DNA from: WLMZ01 sp037139095
GTDB taxonomy: Bacteria > Actinomycetota > Acidimicrobiia > Acidimicrobiales > Ilumatobacteraceae
Direction: 5' to 3'
DNA length: 64,000 bases
Assembly (NCBI GenBank): GCA_037139095.1
Contig: JBAXHD010000002.1
Span: forward strand, 110,393 to 174,392
Shown here: piece by piece, positions 43,981-51,716 of the stretch
How the letters are laid out: every line of letters begins with the position of its first letter
Position numbering within the stretch: the stretch's first letter is position 1
Translations under genes and position numbers: made by a program
The notes under the pieces: model-generated
The model's database searches: none
Told to the model about the DNA's origin: nothing
What the model saw: only the letters and a program-made list of their open reading frames with translations

Positions 43981-44642
43981 TGTGGGTCTTTCGACGAGGA
44001 GAGAAGAAGGGTGATTCGCTCGCGCAGTTCTGCAGCGGTTGCGTCGAAGGCGCGCTTGGTGCCAATGGCCACGGGGTCGCTGATCGACCAATGCAGCCAG
44101 TTGGGGTGGACGGTGATCTCTTCGTGGGCTTGATCACACACCGTGATCACCAGCGAAGGCAGTCTGCCCACGCTGTGCAGAGACCGAGGTGCGGTCGTTG
44201 AGATGTCGATGCCGCAGCGTTGCGCGGCGGCTACGGCCCCTGGGTGCACGCGCTCTGCCGGGTGCGTGCCAGCCGACTCGGCGGGTGCATCGGCGATCGA
44301 TCGCCAAAGTGCCGCCGCCAACTGGCTGCGCGCCGAATTTCGGGTGCACACGAACAATGCCTTGCCGCGCGTGATGGTTTGCTTGGGACCGAGATCTGAC
44401 AGCGCGCCATGAGTGAGCCGCACATACTTGCGGCGAGCGTCACCACTTGAGGTTGAGCGAGTGATTATCCCCACGTCTTCAAGCACAGCGAGGTGATGTG
44501 CCAAGAGGTTCGACTCGATGCCGAGCAACGTGCGCAGCTCGGTGGGTGTGCGATCAGACAACGAGAGCTCGTCGACGATTGCCAATCGTGCGGAATCGCC
44601 AAGCGCGGCATGTCTGTTTGCTCGAAGTTCTACCGAGGGCAC
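43977..44642 (-). CDS. ArsR-type repressor fused to an ArsC-like domain
   Basis: A 221-residue protein from GTG 44642. Residues 5-85 are a winged-helix ArsR domain (ARLAIVDELSLSDRTPTELRTLLG then HHLAVLEDVGIITR). Residues 94-215 are a low-molecular-weight-phosphatase/ArsC-like domain with P-loop Cys99-Arg105 (CTRNSARS), Cys143, Cys169 (TVCDQAHEE) and Asp189. The DNA-binding part contains no cysteine, so it lacks the usual arsenite site; sensing may use the ArsC-like domain. It heads a two-gene operon with the aquaporin-ArsC fusion, overlapping by ATGA, and a perfect palindrome sits just upstream. Confidence 0.88.
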   Translation of the reverse strand: MPSVELRANRHAALGDSARLAIVDELSLSDRTPTELRTLLGIESNLLAHHLAVLEDVGIITRSTSSGDARRKYVRLTHGALSDLGPKQTITRGKALFVCTRNSARSQLAAALWRSIADAPAESAGTHPAERVHPGAVAAAQRCGIDISTTAPRSLHSVGRLPSLVITVCDQAHEEITVHPNWLHWSISDPVAIGTKRAFDATAAELRERITLLLSSSKDPQ

Positions 44643-44657
44643 GAGGGCAAGTTAATC

Positions 44658-44675
44658 ACTCAATAATTATTGAGT
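44658..44675. promoter_or_regulatory. Perfect palindromic operator of the arsenic operon
   Basis: ACTCAATAATTATTGAGT is a perfect 18-bp palindrome 16 bases before the ArsR-fusion start, with a further half copy TCAATAATT at 44675-44683. ArsR-family operators are AT-rich palindromes of this kind. The stretch is sharply AT-rich against the GC-rich surroundings and probably overlaps the promoter of the operon. Confidence 0.75.
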
Positions 44676-44712
44676 CAATAATTTTGTAGCAATAACTAGC
44701 AACTTGCACGAG

Positions 44713-46395
44713 TTAGCTGCGCGAGAACTCACGAATCACGCGGCCCGGCCGCGCTCCGGTGTGAGCGCCTTGTTCGGTGACGATCTGACCGTTTACAAGG
44801 GTTGCTGCATACCCGCGTGAACGAACGAGCAGTCGACCCTTACCGTTGGGAAAGTCGTAGCGGTACTCGGGATACTCGGGCGCAATCGCTTCTGGGTCGA
44901 ACACGTTGATGTCGGCGAATGCGCCAACCGCAAGGGTGCCTCGGTCGATGAGGCCAAGTGTTGCTGCTGGCTTCGAGGTGAGGCGGCGGATGGCGTCGGG
45001 AAGCGTGCTGATACCGCGGTCGCGAATCCAGTACGACAGATAGTGCGTTGTCGCGTCGGCGTCGCAGATCTGACCGGCGTGTGCACCAGCGTCACCCAGA
45101 CCTGGGTAGATGTGTTCGAGTTGCAACAAATCGCCCAATGCCTCGGTGCTGCGGTTGTAGAACCACACGTTGAAGAGCTCGTGGCCTTCGCTGGCGATGA
45201 GTCGATCGATCATCAACTCAATGGGGTGTACACCCGCAGCGGCGGCCAGTTGGCCCAGCGATAGGCCGCCCGCAATTTGATAATCAGGCGCATCGCCCAG
45301 ACCAAGCGGGTAGATCAGGTTGGGGTCGAACCACAGGCCCTTGGCTTTGCCCTCGTCGATGAGCGCGGAGCGCGTGGCGTTATCGCGCAGCGCAGCGACG
45401 CGGTCGGCCACGGTTGGCTTGGCCATCAGCGCTGCCCACTCGCGGCCGCGCACGGGGCCCACCTGGGCAAGTCCCATGAGCATGCCGCTGGGCCGTGTCA
45501 TCGTGGCCGAGGTAATGCGGCCGGCCTCGGCGCGTGTCTCGCTTAAGAACGTGTCGTAAAACTCCACTGCGTGAGCTCCGCCGTCGCCGACGCCACCCGA
45601 GAACAACACATCGCCGCAACGCTCGGCCATCGCTCGCAGCAGTTGCACTTCGTGTCCGGCTTTGGTTTCGAAGTCGAGTACGGCCTGAAAGAGTCCGCCA
45701 CCGGCAAGGTTCATGCCGTCGGCGATCGCGAGGTACTCGTCGATCGGGGCGAAGGTGCCGGGCACGTTGCGCCCATCGGGAACCTTGTGGCCCAGGAGGC
45801 GTGATGTTGAAAATCCCACGGCTCCGCCAGCCACCGATTCGGCGGCAAGGTCGCTCATCTGGGCGAGTTCGTCGGCAGTAGCCGGCTCGGCCGAGATCGA
45901 GCGATCGCCCATCACGTGATAACGCACAGCGCAGTGACCCACCATGCCCACCACGTTGAGGGCAGGCGCAAGGCGTTGCACAGAGTCGAGGTATTGGGGG
46001 AAGGTCTCCCAGTCCCATGGCAGGCCGCCCAGGATTGCCTGCCGCGGAATGTCCTCGACGCTTTCCATCATCTCGGCGAGGTACTCGCGATTCTCGGGAC
46101 GTACTGGCGCAAAGGTGACGCCGCAATTGCCCATCAGCACGGTGGTAACGCCGTGCCACGAGCTAGAGGTCATGTAGGGATCCCACCCAATCTGAGCATC
46201 GAGGTGGGTGTGCAAATCAACGAAGCCGGGGGTGACCGTGAGCCCAGTGGCGTCGATTTCGCGAACTGCGATTTCGCCCGACAAGTCGCCGATTGCTGTG
46301 ATGCGTTCGCCGTTGATGGCGATGTCGGCACGAACGCCGTTAGCGCCGGTGCCGTCGATCACTGTGCCGTTACGAATGATCAGTTCGTGTGCCAT
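44713..46395 (-). CDS. Amidohydrolase family 3 enzyme, N-acyl-D-amino-acid deacylase-like
   Basis: A 560-residue metal-dependent amidohydrolase. The N-terminal beta domain begins LIIRNGTVIDGTGANGVRAD, followed by the metal site GFVDLHTHLDAQIGWDP and MGNCGVTFAPVRP; the C-terminal part has LGDAGAHAGQICDAD and TLGLIDRGTLAVGAFADINV. D-aminoacylases, D-hydantoinases and related enzymes share this plan; the substrate cannot be assigned. ATG 46395 is the start; earlier codons in frame run into the upstream region of the SDR gene. It is independent of the arsenic operon. Confidence 0.85.
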   Translation of the reverse strand: MAHELIIRNGTVIDGTGANGVRADIAINGERITAIGDLSGEIAVREIDATGLTVTPGFVDLHTHLDAQIGWDPYMTSSSWHGVTTVLMGNCGVTFAPVRPENREYLAEMMESVEDIPRQAILGGLPWDWETFPQYLDSVQRLAPALNVVGMVGHCAVRYHVMGDRSISAEPATADELAQMSDLAAESVAGGAVGFSTSRLLGHKVPDGRNVPGTFAPIDEYLAIADGMNLAGGGLFQAVLDFETKAGHEVQLLRAMAERCGDVLFSGGVGDGGAHAVEFYDTFLSETRAEAGRITSATMTRPSGMLMGLAQVGPVRGREWAALMAKPTVADRVAALRDNATRSALIDEGKAKGLWFDPNLIYPLGLGDAPDYQIAGGLSLGQLAAAAGVHPIELMIDRLIASEGHELFNVWFYNRSTEALGDLLQLEHIYPGLGDAGAHAGQICDADATTHYLSYWIRDRGISTLPDAIRRLTSKPAATLGLIDRGTLAVGAFADINVFDPEAIAPEYPEYRYDFPNGKGRLLVRSRGYAATLVNGQIVTEQGAHTGARPGRVIREFSRS

Positions 46396-46568
46396 GGTTC
46401 CCCCGTACGCGCGGTGCTGACCCGCAAGCGGGTAGCGGTTGGTCGTCTCGTCGCATTGCGTCGAAGCCGGTACTGTACCAATCTGCGATTTCAGCGGGTC
46501 AGCCAGACGGGCTCGGCCACAGTGGGTTGGCCACATTCGCTGCGCATATCACCCAGAGGAGCAATGTC

Positions 46569-47441
46569 ATGAGCGAACGGTTCGAGAACGGTTTTGCAGG
46601 TCGCGTCGCAGTTGTCACGGGCGCAGGCACGGGCATGGGTCGCGAACTTGTTCGACAGCTCACTGCCGATGGGTGCGACGTTGCAGTGTGCGACGTCATC
46701 GGCGAGAACCTTCGCCAGACGGCAGCAATGTGCGCCGAAGATGGCAACACCGGTCAGGTGCTCGAAGTGATCGCCGATGTCTCCAGCGAAGAACAGATTC
46801 TTGCGTTTCGCGATGCCGTCGCCGAGTGGCGCCCGCATGTCAACCTGTTGTTCAACAACGCCGGCATTGCGGGCGGTGGCAGCATCGTCAACGGCGATCG
46901 CGCTCAGTGGGACAAGACCTTCGCCGTGTGCTGGAACGGCGTGTATCTCAACACTCGCGCATTCATGCCGCTGCTCATGCAGGCCCCGGTCGGCCATGTC
47001 ATCAACACCAGCTCAGTCAACGGGTTTTGGGCATCGGTTGGTCCCGACACGGCGCACAGCGCCTACTCCTCAGCCAAGTTTGCCGTAAAGGGTTTCACCG
47101 AAGCGCTCATCACCGACTTCGCCATCAACGCTCCGCATCTGCGGGCGTCGGTGGTCATGCCCGGCCACATCGGTACGTCCATCGTGATCAACTCACTGAA
47201 GCTCAACAGCTCTGCTGCCGATTCGGGGCTCATCGATGTCGAGGGCATGGGCGAGATGTTCCGCGACAACGCACCAATGACTGCGGGCGAGGCCGCCACC
47301 ATCATCCTCGATGCCGTGAAGAACGAACAGTGGCGGGTGCTCGTGGGCGCCGACGCCGAACTGCTCGATGCGGCGGTGCGTGCTCGACCCAACGAGGCCT
47401 ACCAACCCAACTTCTTTCAACTGTTCGAACCACAGGACTGA
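46569..47441 (+). CDS. Short-chain dehydrogenase/reductase
   Basis: A 290-residue classical SDR with GAGGAG 7 bases before ATG 46569. It shows the cofactor motif TGAGTGMG, NNAG, a catalytic Ser in INTSSVNGFW and the Tyr-Lys pair in YSSAKFAVKG. Asp in AVCDVIGEN after the second strand suggests NAD preference. The substrate is unknown. It is divergent from the deacylase-like gene. A nearer ATG at 46564 is out of frame. Confidence 0.9.
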   Translation: MSERFENGFAGRVAVVTGAGTGMGRELVRQLTADGCDVAVCDVIGENLRQTAAMCAEDGNTGQVLEVIADVSSEEQILAFRDAVAEWRPHVNLLFNNAGIAGGGSIVNGDRAQWDKTFAVCWNGVYLNTRAFMPLLMQAPVGHVINTSSVNGFWASVGPDTAHSAYSSAKFAVKGFTEALITDFAINAPHLRASVVMPGHIGTSIVINSLKLNSSAADSGLIDVEGMGEMFRDNAPMTAGEAATIILDAVKNEQWRVLVGADAELLDAAVRARPNEAYQPNFFQLFEPQD

Positions 47442-47521
47442 ACTCGTCGCAATCGGTTGGGTTCGTGGCTCAAGCGGGGGCGGTGGATCGCGCCGCGGCT
47501 GATAACCTCACCCCCGTTCAC

Positions 47522-47596
47522 GCGGGTGTAGTTCAGCGGTTAGAACCTCAGCCTTCCAAGCTGATGACGCCGGTTCGATTCCGGTCACCCGCTCCA
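47522..47596 (+). tRNA. tRNA-Gly (anticodon TCC)
   Basis: The acceptor stem GCGGGTG pairs with CACCCGC; the D arm is GTTCAGCGGTTAGAAC, the anticodon stem CAGCC/GGCTG-like region surrounds TTCCAA with anticodon TCC, and the T arm is CCGGTTCGATTCCGG. CCA is encoded at 47594-47596. It lies 80 bases after the SDR gene. Confidence 0.95.
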
Positions 47597-47653
47597 GACG
47601 TTTCGTTCGCAGCGCCTAGGTCGTTCACAGTGGTCGCCGTTGGCCCTTGTCGG

Positions 47654-48256
47654 TTAGGTGCGATCGCTCGGCAGCGGAAACAAGCCATCCACGAACAGCC
47701 TCGCCGGGAATGCGTCGGTGGAATCTTCGAGTTGTACCCCAAAGGTGTTCAGCGTCATCGACACCAACGTGTACTGGCCAACGGCAAACACAATGTCGAG
47801 CAACTGCTGTGCGTTCCAACGCTCGCTCAGCAGCGCGTACGTTGCCTCGCTGATGAACTTCGAGCCGACCAGTTCATCAGCGGCGAGCAGCAGGGCGCGA
47901 TCTTGGTCGCTCCACTCGATCGAGGTTGGGCCCTCAGCGATGCGCTCAATTTCTGAATCGCTCAGACCGGCGTCACGCCCGATCGCGGCGTGCTGAGCCC
48001 ATTCGTATCCGGAACCGCACAGGTAGCCGGTGCGCAAGATAATGAGCTCGCGTTCGCGTGCGGGCAAGGTCGAACCAATCAGCACATGGTTCGCGAACAC
48101 CATCCAGCGCTTGAGCAGTTTTGGATGGTGGGCCAGGGTGCGAAAGATGTTGAGCACCTGCCCGTTGGCGAGCTTCACGCCAGCGAACAATCGGCGGGTG
48201 TCTTCATCCCACTCGGCAGATGTGGTCAGAGGCAGTCGAGATCTGGTGAGTCGCAT
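47654..48256 (-). CDS. Carboxymuconolactone decarboxylase (AhpD-like) family protein
   Basis: A 200-residue all-helical protein with the CMD core: NIFRTLAHHPKLLKRWMVFA, ARERELIILRTGYLCGSGYEWAQHAAIGRDAGL and the long C-terminal helix pair. The C-x3-Y-E-W-x2-H signature is that of the CMD branch with a single catalytic cysteine, not the CxxC of true AhpD, so a peroxidase-partner role is less likely. ATG 48256 is the start. It lies between two tRNA genes; function unknown. Confidence 0.85.
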   Translation of the reverse strand: MRLTRSRLPLTTSAEWDEDTRRLFAGVKLANGQVLNIFRTLAHHPKLLKRWMVFANHVLIGSTLPARERELIILRTGYLCGSGYEWAQHAAIGRDAGLSDSEIERIAEGPTSIEWSDQDRALLLAADELVGSKFISEATYALLSERWNAQQLLDIVFAVGQYTLVSMTLNTFGVQLEDSTDAFPARLFVDGLFPLPSDRT

Positions 48257-48307
48257 CAGCGGACAGTAGCGCCGGACTCGGGGGCACGTAGCCAGCCGTC
48301 AAACAAT

Positions 48308-48383
48308 GGTCGGAATGAGAGGATTTGAACCTCCGACCCCCTGCTCCCAAAGCAGGTGCGCTACCAAGCTGCGCCACATTCCG
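48308..48383 (-). tRNA. tRNA-Pro (anticodon TGG)
   Basis: On the reverse strand the acceptor CGGAATG pairs with CATTCCG, the D arm is GGCGCAGCTTGGTAGCGC, the anticodon loop CTTTGGGAG holds TGG, and the T arm is GGAGGTTCAAATCCTC. The discriminator is A and CCA is encoded (48310-48308). Confidence 0.95.
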
Positions 48384-48460
48384 TTTCGCCGCATCATATC
48401 GGCCGAACGCATTTCCAACGTTCCTTGCTTGGGCAAATAGTGCGGCGAGTGAATTGGAGG

Positions 48461-48502
48461 TCGTGTGCCGCCGGCCACGCTGGGTAGATCGGCGGCACAC
48501 GA
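48461..48502 (-). terminator. Hairpin after the multicopper oxidase gene
   Basis: TCGTGTGCCGCC (48461-48472) and GGCGGCACACGA (48491-48502) form a perfect 12-bp stem with an 18-base loop, starting 7 bases past the multicopper oxidase stop (48510). No T-run follows on the reverse strand. Confidence 0.6.
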
Positions 48503-48509
48503 GAACTTG

Positions 48510-49850
48510 CTACTTGACGATGACCGCCGTGACCATTCCGAACATGCCCTGCGGGCCTTCGGCGTGGGTGAGGATGTGGCAGTGCCAAGCCCAGACGCCC
48601 GGGTCAGTGAAGTGGTACACCACCGTGTAGCGCTCGCCTGGGGCCACGAGAATTGTGTCTTCGGCCATCGGTTCCTTCAGCGGCACGCCGTCTTTGGCGA
48701 TGATCCAGCCCACCGGCTGGTGCATGTGCATTGGGTGAGCCGTGAGACCCTCGTTGAAGTAGTTCACCAGCATCGTGTCGCCCACCTTGGCCGAGTAAGG
48801 CTCGGTAGCCGGGAAGCTCTTGCCGTTCAGCGACAGCCCGATGGTGCCAGCGTCGTTGAGCATCATGTTCACTGTCTGGTCAATCTTGGTGATTCCTTTG
48901 TCGGCCAGCGAAGCGGGCAATGGCATGTCGCCGATGATGAAGGCCCCGGCCAAACCGTTAGGGATCTGGGTCTGAGCGTCGTGGTGCGAGTGGTACATGC
49001 CAACCGCAGGCTCAAGAGCCGTGAACTCATACGTAAACGATTTGCCTGGCTGCACTGGATCCTGTGTGAACGGATCCACGCCGTCCATTGCGTTGGGTAC
49101 CCGAATGCCGTGGAAATGAATATCGGTTGATTCCGGCAGTTCATTCTTCAGAACAACCCTCACCTTGTCGCCAACTTCAACTCGGATCGACGGACCCGGG
49201 ACCATGCCGTTATAGGTCCATGCTTTCACGATCTTGCCGGGCTCCACTTCCCAGTCGACGATCGAGGTGGTCAGGTCGAACTCCTTGGTGCCGTCGGCGA
49301 GAATCTTTGGCTGAAGCGGAGTGCCACCGAATGTGCTCTTGGGCTCGTTCACGAATCGCAATGCCCGGTCGCTCATTGCCTTGTCCATCGCTTGATACGA
49401 CATTGTCGTCGGGGGAGCCGACGCTGCGCTCGCCGAGTTGGCGGCGGCAACATGGATCATGCCCTTCATCCCCGAGGCTGCGTGCCCAGGGATGCTGCAC
49501 TGAAAAGTAAGCTCGCCCGCCGCAGCGTTCTTGAGGGTGATCGTTTGGGCCTCGCCGGGCTGCAGGTCTCTCGTGGTGAGGTTGCGTTCGGCGATGCTGA
49601 AGTTGTGCGCCACTGTGCCCGAGTTGGTGACATGAATGGTCACGTCTCCGGGTGGCACGTCGAGCATGTTGGGTGTCATTGAGAACTCGGTGAGGTTCAC
49701 ATCGACAGCGGTGGTTGTTGCTGCAGCAGATATCGAGCCAGCCGAGCCTGAGTCACCCGAGCGCGAGATCGCAAAACCGGCAAAGGCAAGCGACACCACC
49801 CCGAGCCCAAATCCTCCGACAGCCAGCACGGATCGTTCGTCATTGTTCAT
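48510..49850 (-). CDS. Three-cupredoxin multicopper oxidase (N-terminal blue copper domain plus two-domain laccase-like core)
   Basis: A 446-residue exported oxidase with an N-terminal membrane segment (8-28). Domain 1 (about 48-136) is a separate cupredoxin with type 1 ligands His82, Cys118, His123 and Met128. Domains 2-3 hold a full laccase-type set: trinuclear histidines 245, 247, 287, 289, 375, 377, 423 and 425, and a type 1 site His372, Cys424, His429, Met436 (WHCHILTHAEGPQGM). Two-domain laccases work as trimers. The extra domain could bring electrons from a donor. I chose ATG 49850 because box and -10 geometry predict a leaderless mRNA beginning there; ATG 49859 is the alternative. Confidence 0.88.
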   Translation of the reverse strand: MNNDERSVLAVGGFGLGVVSLAFAGFAISRSGDSGSAGSISAAATTTAVDVNLTEFSMTPNMLDVPPGDVTIHVTNSGTVAHNFSIAERNLTTRDLQPGEAQTITLKNAAAGELTFQCSIPGHAASGMKGMIHVAAANSASAASAPPTTMSYQAMDKAMSDRALRFVNEPKSTFGGTPLQPKILADGTKEFDLTTSIVDWEVEPGKIVKAWTYNGMVPGPSIRVEVGDKVRVVLKNELPESTDIHFHGIRVPNAMDGVDPFTQDPVQPGKSFTYEFTALEPAVGMYHSHHDAQTQIPNGLAGAFIIGDMPLPASLADKGITKIDQTVNMMLNDAGTIGLSLNGKSFPATEPYSAKVGDTMLVNYFNEGLTAHPMHMHQPVGWIIAKDGVPLKEPMAEDTILVAPGERYTVVYHFTDPGVWAWHCHILTHAEGPQGMFGMVTAVIVK

Positions 49851-49886
49851 GGCCGTCATTGTGTTTGGACGGCGCGCGGCCTCATA

Positions 49887-49922
49887 GGGACAATGGTCTC
49901 AAGGGCTCGGGACTTTGGTCAC
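49887..49922 (-). promoter_or_regulatory. Tandem DosR-like boxes and promoter of the multicopper oxidase gene
   Basis: Two near-palindromes, GGGACAATGGTCTC (49887-49900) and GGGACTTTGGTCAC (49909-49922), have centres 22 bp apart, two helical turns. For the reverse-strand gene the nearer centre is 43.5 bp from ATG 49850, and a -10-like CACAAT lies at 49863-49858. The same offsets occur at the response-regulator promoter. Confidence 0.55.
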
Positions 49923-49942
49923 TGCTGTGCCGCGGCGCAGAA

Positions 49943-50950
49943 TTACAGCGGCACGTTCCAGGTCACCAGCGTGCCGCCGGTGGGCTTTGCCTGAATGTCG
50001 AATGATCCGCCGAGGCCGGACGCACGCGCTGCCAAATTGCCCAGACCATTGCCGCGACCGAGCGCGTTCGGCGCGATGCCCACCCCGTTGTCGTCAATCG
50101 TGACCGTGAGTTTGTCTTCGACCCGGATCTCGACGAGCACTTCTGTTGCATGCGCATGGCGTGCCACGTTGCCAAGGGCTTCGCGGGCCACAGCAAACAG
50201 TTCGAGACGAACTTCGGCGGGAATCAGCAGTTGGGCTGCGCCGTCGATCACAAGGCGAGGGGTGAACCCGAGCAGGCGCGTCGCCTGACGAATGAGCGCC
50301 TGAATTTCTTGGCCGAACGAACCTTGCCGCTGCGCTGAACCCAGCGTGAACACCGTGGTGCGGATCTCGCGGATCGCATGATCGATCTGGTTGACAGCTG
50401 AAGTGACTCGCGAGGTCATCGCTGGGTCGACCAACATCTCGAGCGCCTGCATCTCGAGGCCCAGCGCGTACAGATGCTGCAGTGCCGTGTCATGAAGGTC
50501 GCGGGCGATGCGCTCACGCTCGGACACAAGAGCAAGGGCCTCGTTGCTCGTTTGCAGGCGACGCTCAAGCTTGACTCGCTCAGAGATATCGCGGACGCTG
50601 GCAACCACCGAGTGACCGCGCTCGTTGTTCAGCACGCTGAGGGCGATGGAGACAGCGATTTCGGTGCCGTCGCGGTGCAGCAAACGAACGTCGCCGGCTG
50701 GCCCCATTGGCCGCGAAGCGTCGGCTTTCACAAACCCGGAACGCAACGTGGGGTGCGACGGGCGGGCCGAGGTGGGCACCAACACCTCAATGCGTTGACC
50801 AATCAAGTCGGCCTTGCTGTAGCCCGACATCGCTGCCATTGCTGCGTTGACGAACAAGATGACGCCGGTGTCGTCGCACAGCACAAGTCCGTCTGGTGAT
50901 GCTTCCATTACCGCTGTGGCGGGGAGCTGGCTCAGATTGGTCGACTCCAT
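49943..50950 (-). CDS. PAS-domain histidine kinase (NarL-system type, DevS-like catalytic core)
   Basis: A 335-residue soluble kinase: one PAS domain (about 10-125), a HisKA_3 dimerisation helix with phospho-acceptor His153 in ERERIARDLHDTALQHLYALG, and a HATPase domain with DDNGVGIAP and GNGLGNLAARASGLGG. The catalytic half resembles DevS/DosS, but the sensor is PAS rather than haem-GAF, and no membrane helix is present. ATG 50950 is preferred to GTG 50968: a -10-like TATGGT at 50962-50957 would start the mRNA on or next to this ATG. It is divergent from its likely partner regulator at 51036. Confidence 0.87.
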   Translation of the reverse strand: MESTNLSQLPATAVMEASPDGLVLCDDTGVILFVNAAMAAMSGYSKADLIGQRIEVLVPTSARPSHPTLRSGFVKADASRPMGPAGDVRLLHRDGTEIAVSIALSVLNNERGHSVVASVRDISERVKLERRLQTSNEALALVSERERIARDLHDTALQHLYALGLEMQALEMLVDPAMTSRVTSAVNQIDHAIREIRTTVFTLGSAQRQGSFGQEIQALIRQATRLLGFTPRLVIDGAAQLLIPAEVRLELFAVAREALGNVARHAHATEVLVEIRVEDKLTVTIDDNGVGIAPNALGRGNGLGNLAARASGLGGSFDIQAKPTGGTLVTWNVPL

Positions 50951-50986
50951 GGGCGAACCATACCCCACATTTGGTCACCGAAAAAG

Positions 50987-51000
50987 ATGACCTAAGTCCC
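50987..51000. promoter_or_regulatory. Shared DosR-like box between kinase and regulator genes
   Basis: ATGACCTAAGTCCC, followed by TAT, carries a perfect AGTCCC half-site. Its centre (50993.5) is the midpoint between the kinase ATG (50950) and the regulator ATG (51036), about 43 bp from each. -10-like hexamers TATGGT (50962-50957, reverse) and TCAAAT (51024-51029, forward) lie at matching distances. A weaker half copy, TTTGGTCAC at 50970-50978, is 22 bp to the left. Confidence 0.55.
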
Positions 51001-51035
51001 TATATGCGTCGCCCCTACCGTGGTCAAATAGTTGA

Positions 51036-51695
51036 ATGTCTGCAAAGGTGCGCGTCTTTCTTCTCGATGATCATGAGGTCGTTCGTCAGGGCGTCCGGTC
51101 CCTGCTCGAGGCCTCCGGTCAAATCGAAGTGGTCGGCGAAGCCTCAAGCGCCGCCGAGACCTTGGCTCGAGTGCGCGCATCGCAACCCGATGTTGCCGTA
51201 CTCGATGTGCGCATTCCCGACGGCAACGGGGTCGAGGTGTGCCGCGAGATCCGCAGCGAGTTCCCACATATCCATTGCCTGATGCTTACGTCGTACAGCG
51301 ACGACGATGCGTTGTTCGAAGCCATCATGGCTGGTGCCTCTGGTTACGTGCTCAAGCAGATCCGTGGCTCAGAGTTGGTGTCTGCCGTGATGCGTGTGTC
51401 GCTTGGCGAGTCACTGCTCGACCCAGCCGTGACAGGCAAAGTGTTGGCTCGGCTTCGTTCGCCCGAACCCGAAGACGATCGCCTGGTCCATTTGAGCCCG
51501 CAAGAACGGCGCCTGCTCGAACTCATTGGCGAAGGCCTCACGAACCGCCAAATCGGTGCCGAGATGTTCCTAGCTGAAAAGACGGTGAAGAACTACGTGT
51601 CTACGTTGCTCGGCAAGATGGGCATGCACCGCCGCACTGAAGCGGCCGTGTATGCCGCTCGGCTCGATATGAGCCAAGCTCGCAAGAACGACTAA
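51036..51695 (+). CDS. devR: DevR/DosR-like NarL-family response regulator
   Basis: A 219-residue regulator with a receiver domain (acidic pocket Asp11/Asp12, phospho-Asp57 in VAVLDVRIPDGNG, SYSDDDALFEAIMAGASGYVLK) and a C-terminal LuxR-type helix-turn-helix (LTNRQIGAEMFLAEKTVKNYVS). Long stretches match mycobacterial DevR/DosR as I recall it, notably PDVAVLDVR, PDGNG, AGASGYV and MFLAEKTVKNYVS, including the recognition helix. That predicts binding to DosR-type boxes, which are indeed present at this and other promoters here. The upstream region fits a leaderless start at ATG 51036. Confidence 0.88.
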   Translation: MSAKVRVFLLDDHEVVRQGVRSLLEASGQIEVVGEASSAAETLARVRASQPDVAVLDVRIPDGNGVEVCREIRSEFPHIHCLMLTSYSDDDALFEAIMAGASGYVLKQIRGSELVSAVMRVSLGESLLDPAVTGKVLARLRSPEPEDDRLVHLSPQERRLLELIGEGLTNRQIGAEMFLAEKTVKNYVSTLLGKMGMHRRTEAAVYAARLDMSQARKND

Positions 51696-51716
51696 CGCTC
51701 CCGAACAAGTGGTTGT

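Noticed and set aside
47654..48256. AhpD alkylhydroperoxidase
   Set aside because: The CxxC motif is missing; only the single-Cys CMD signature is present.
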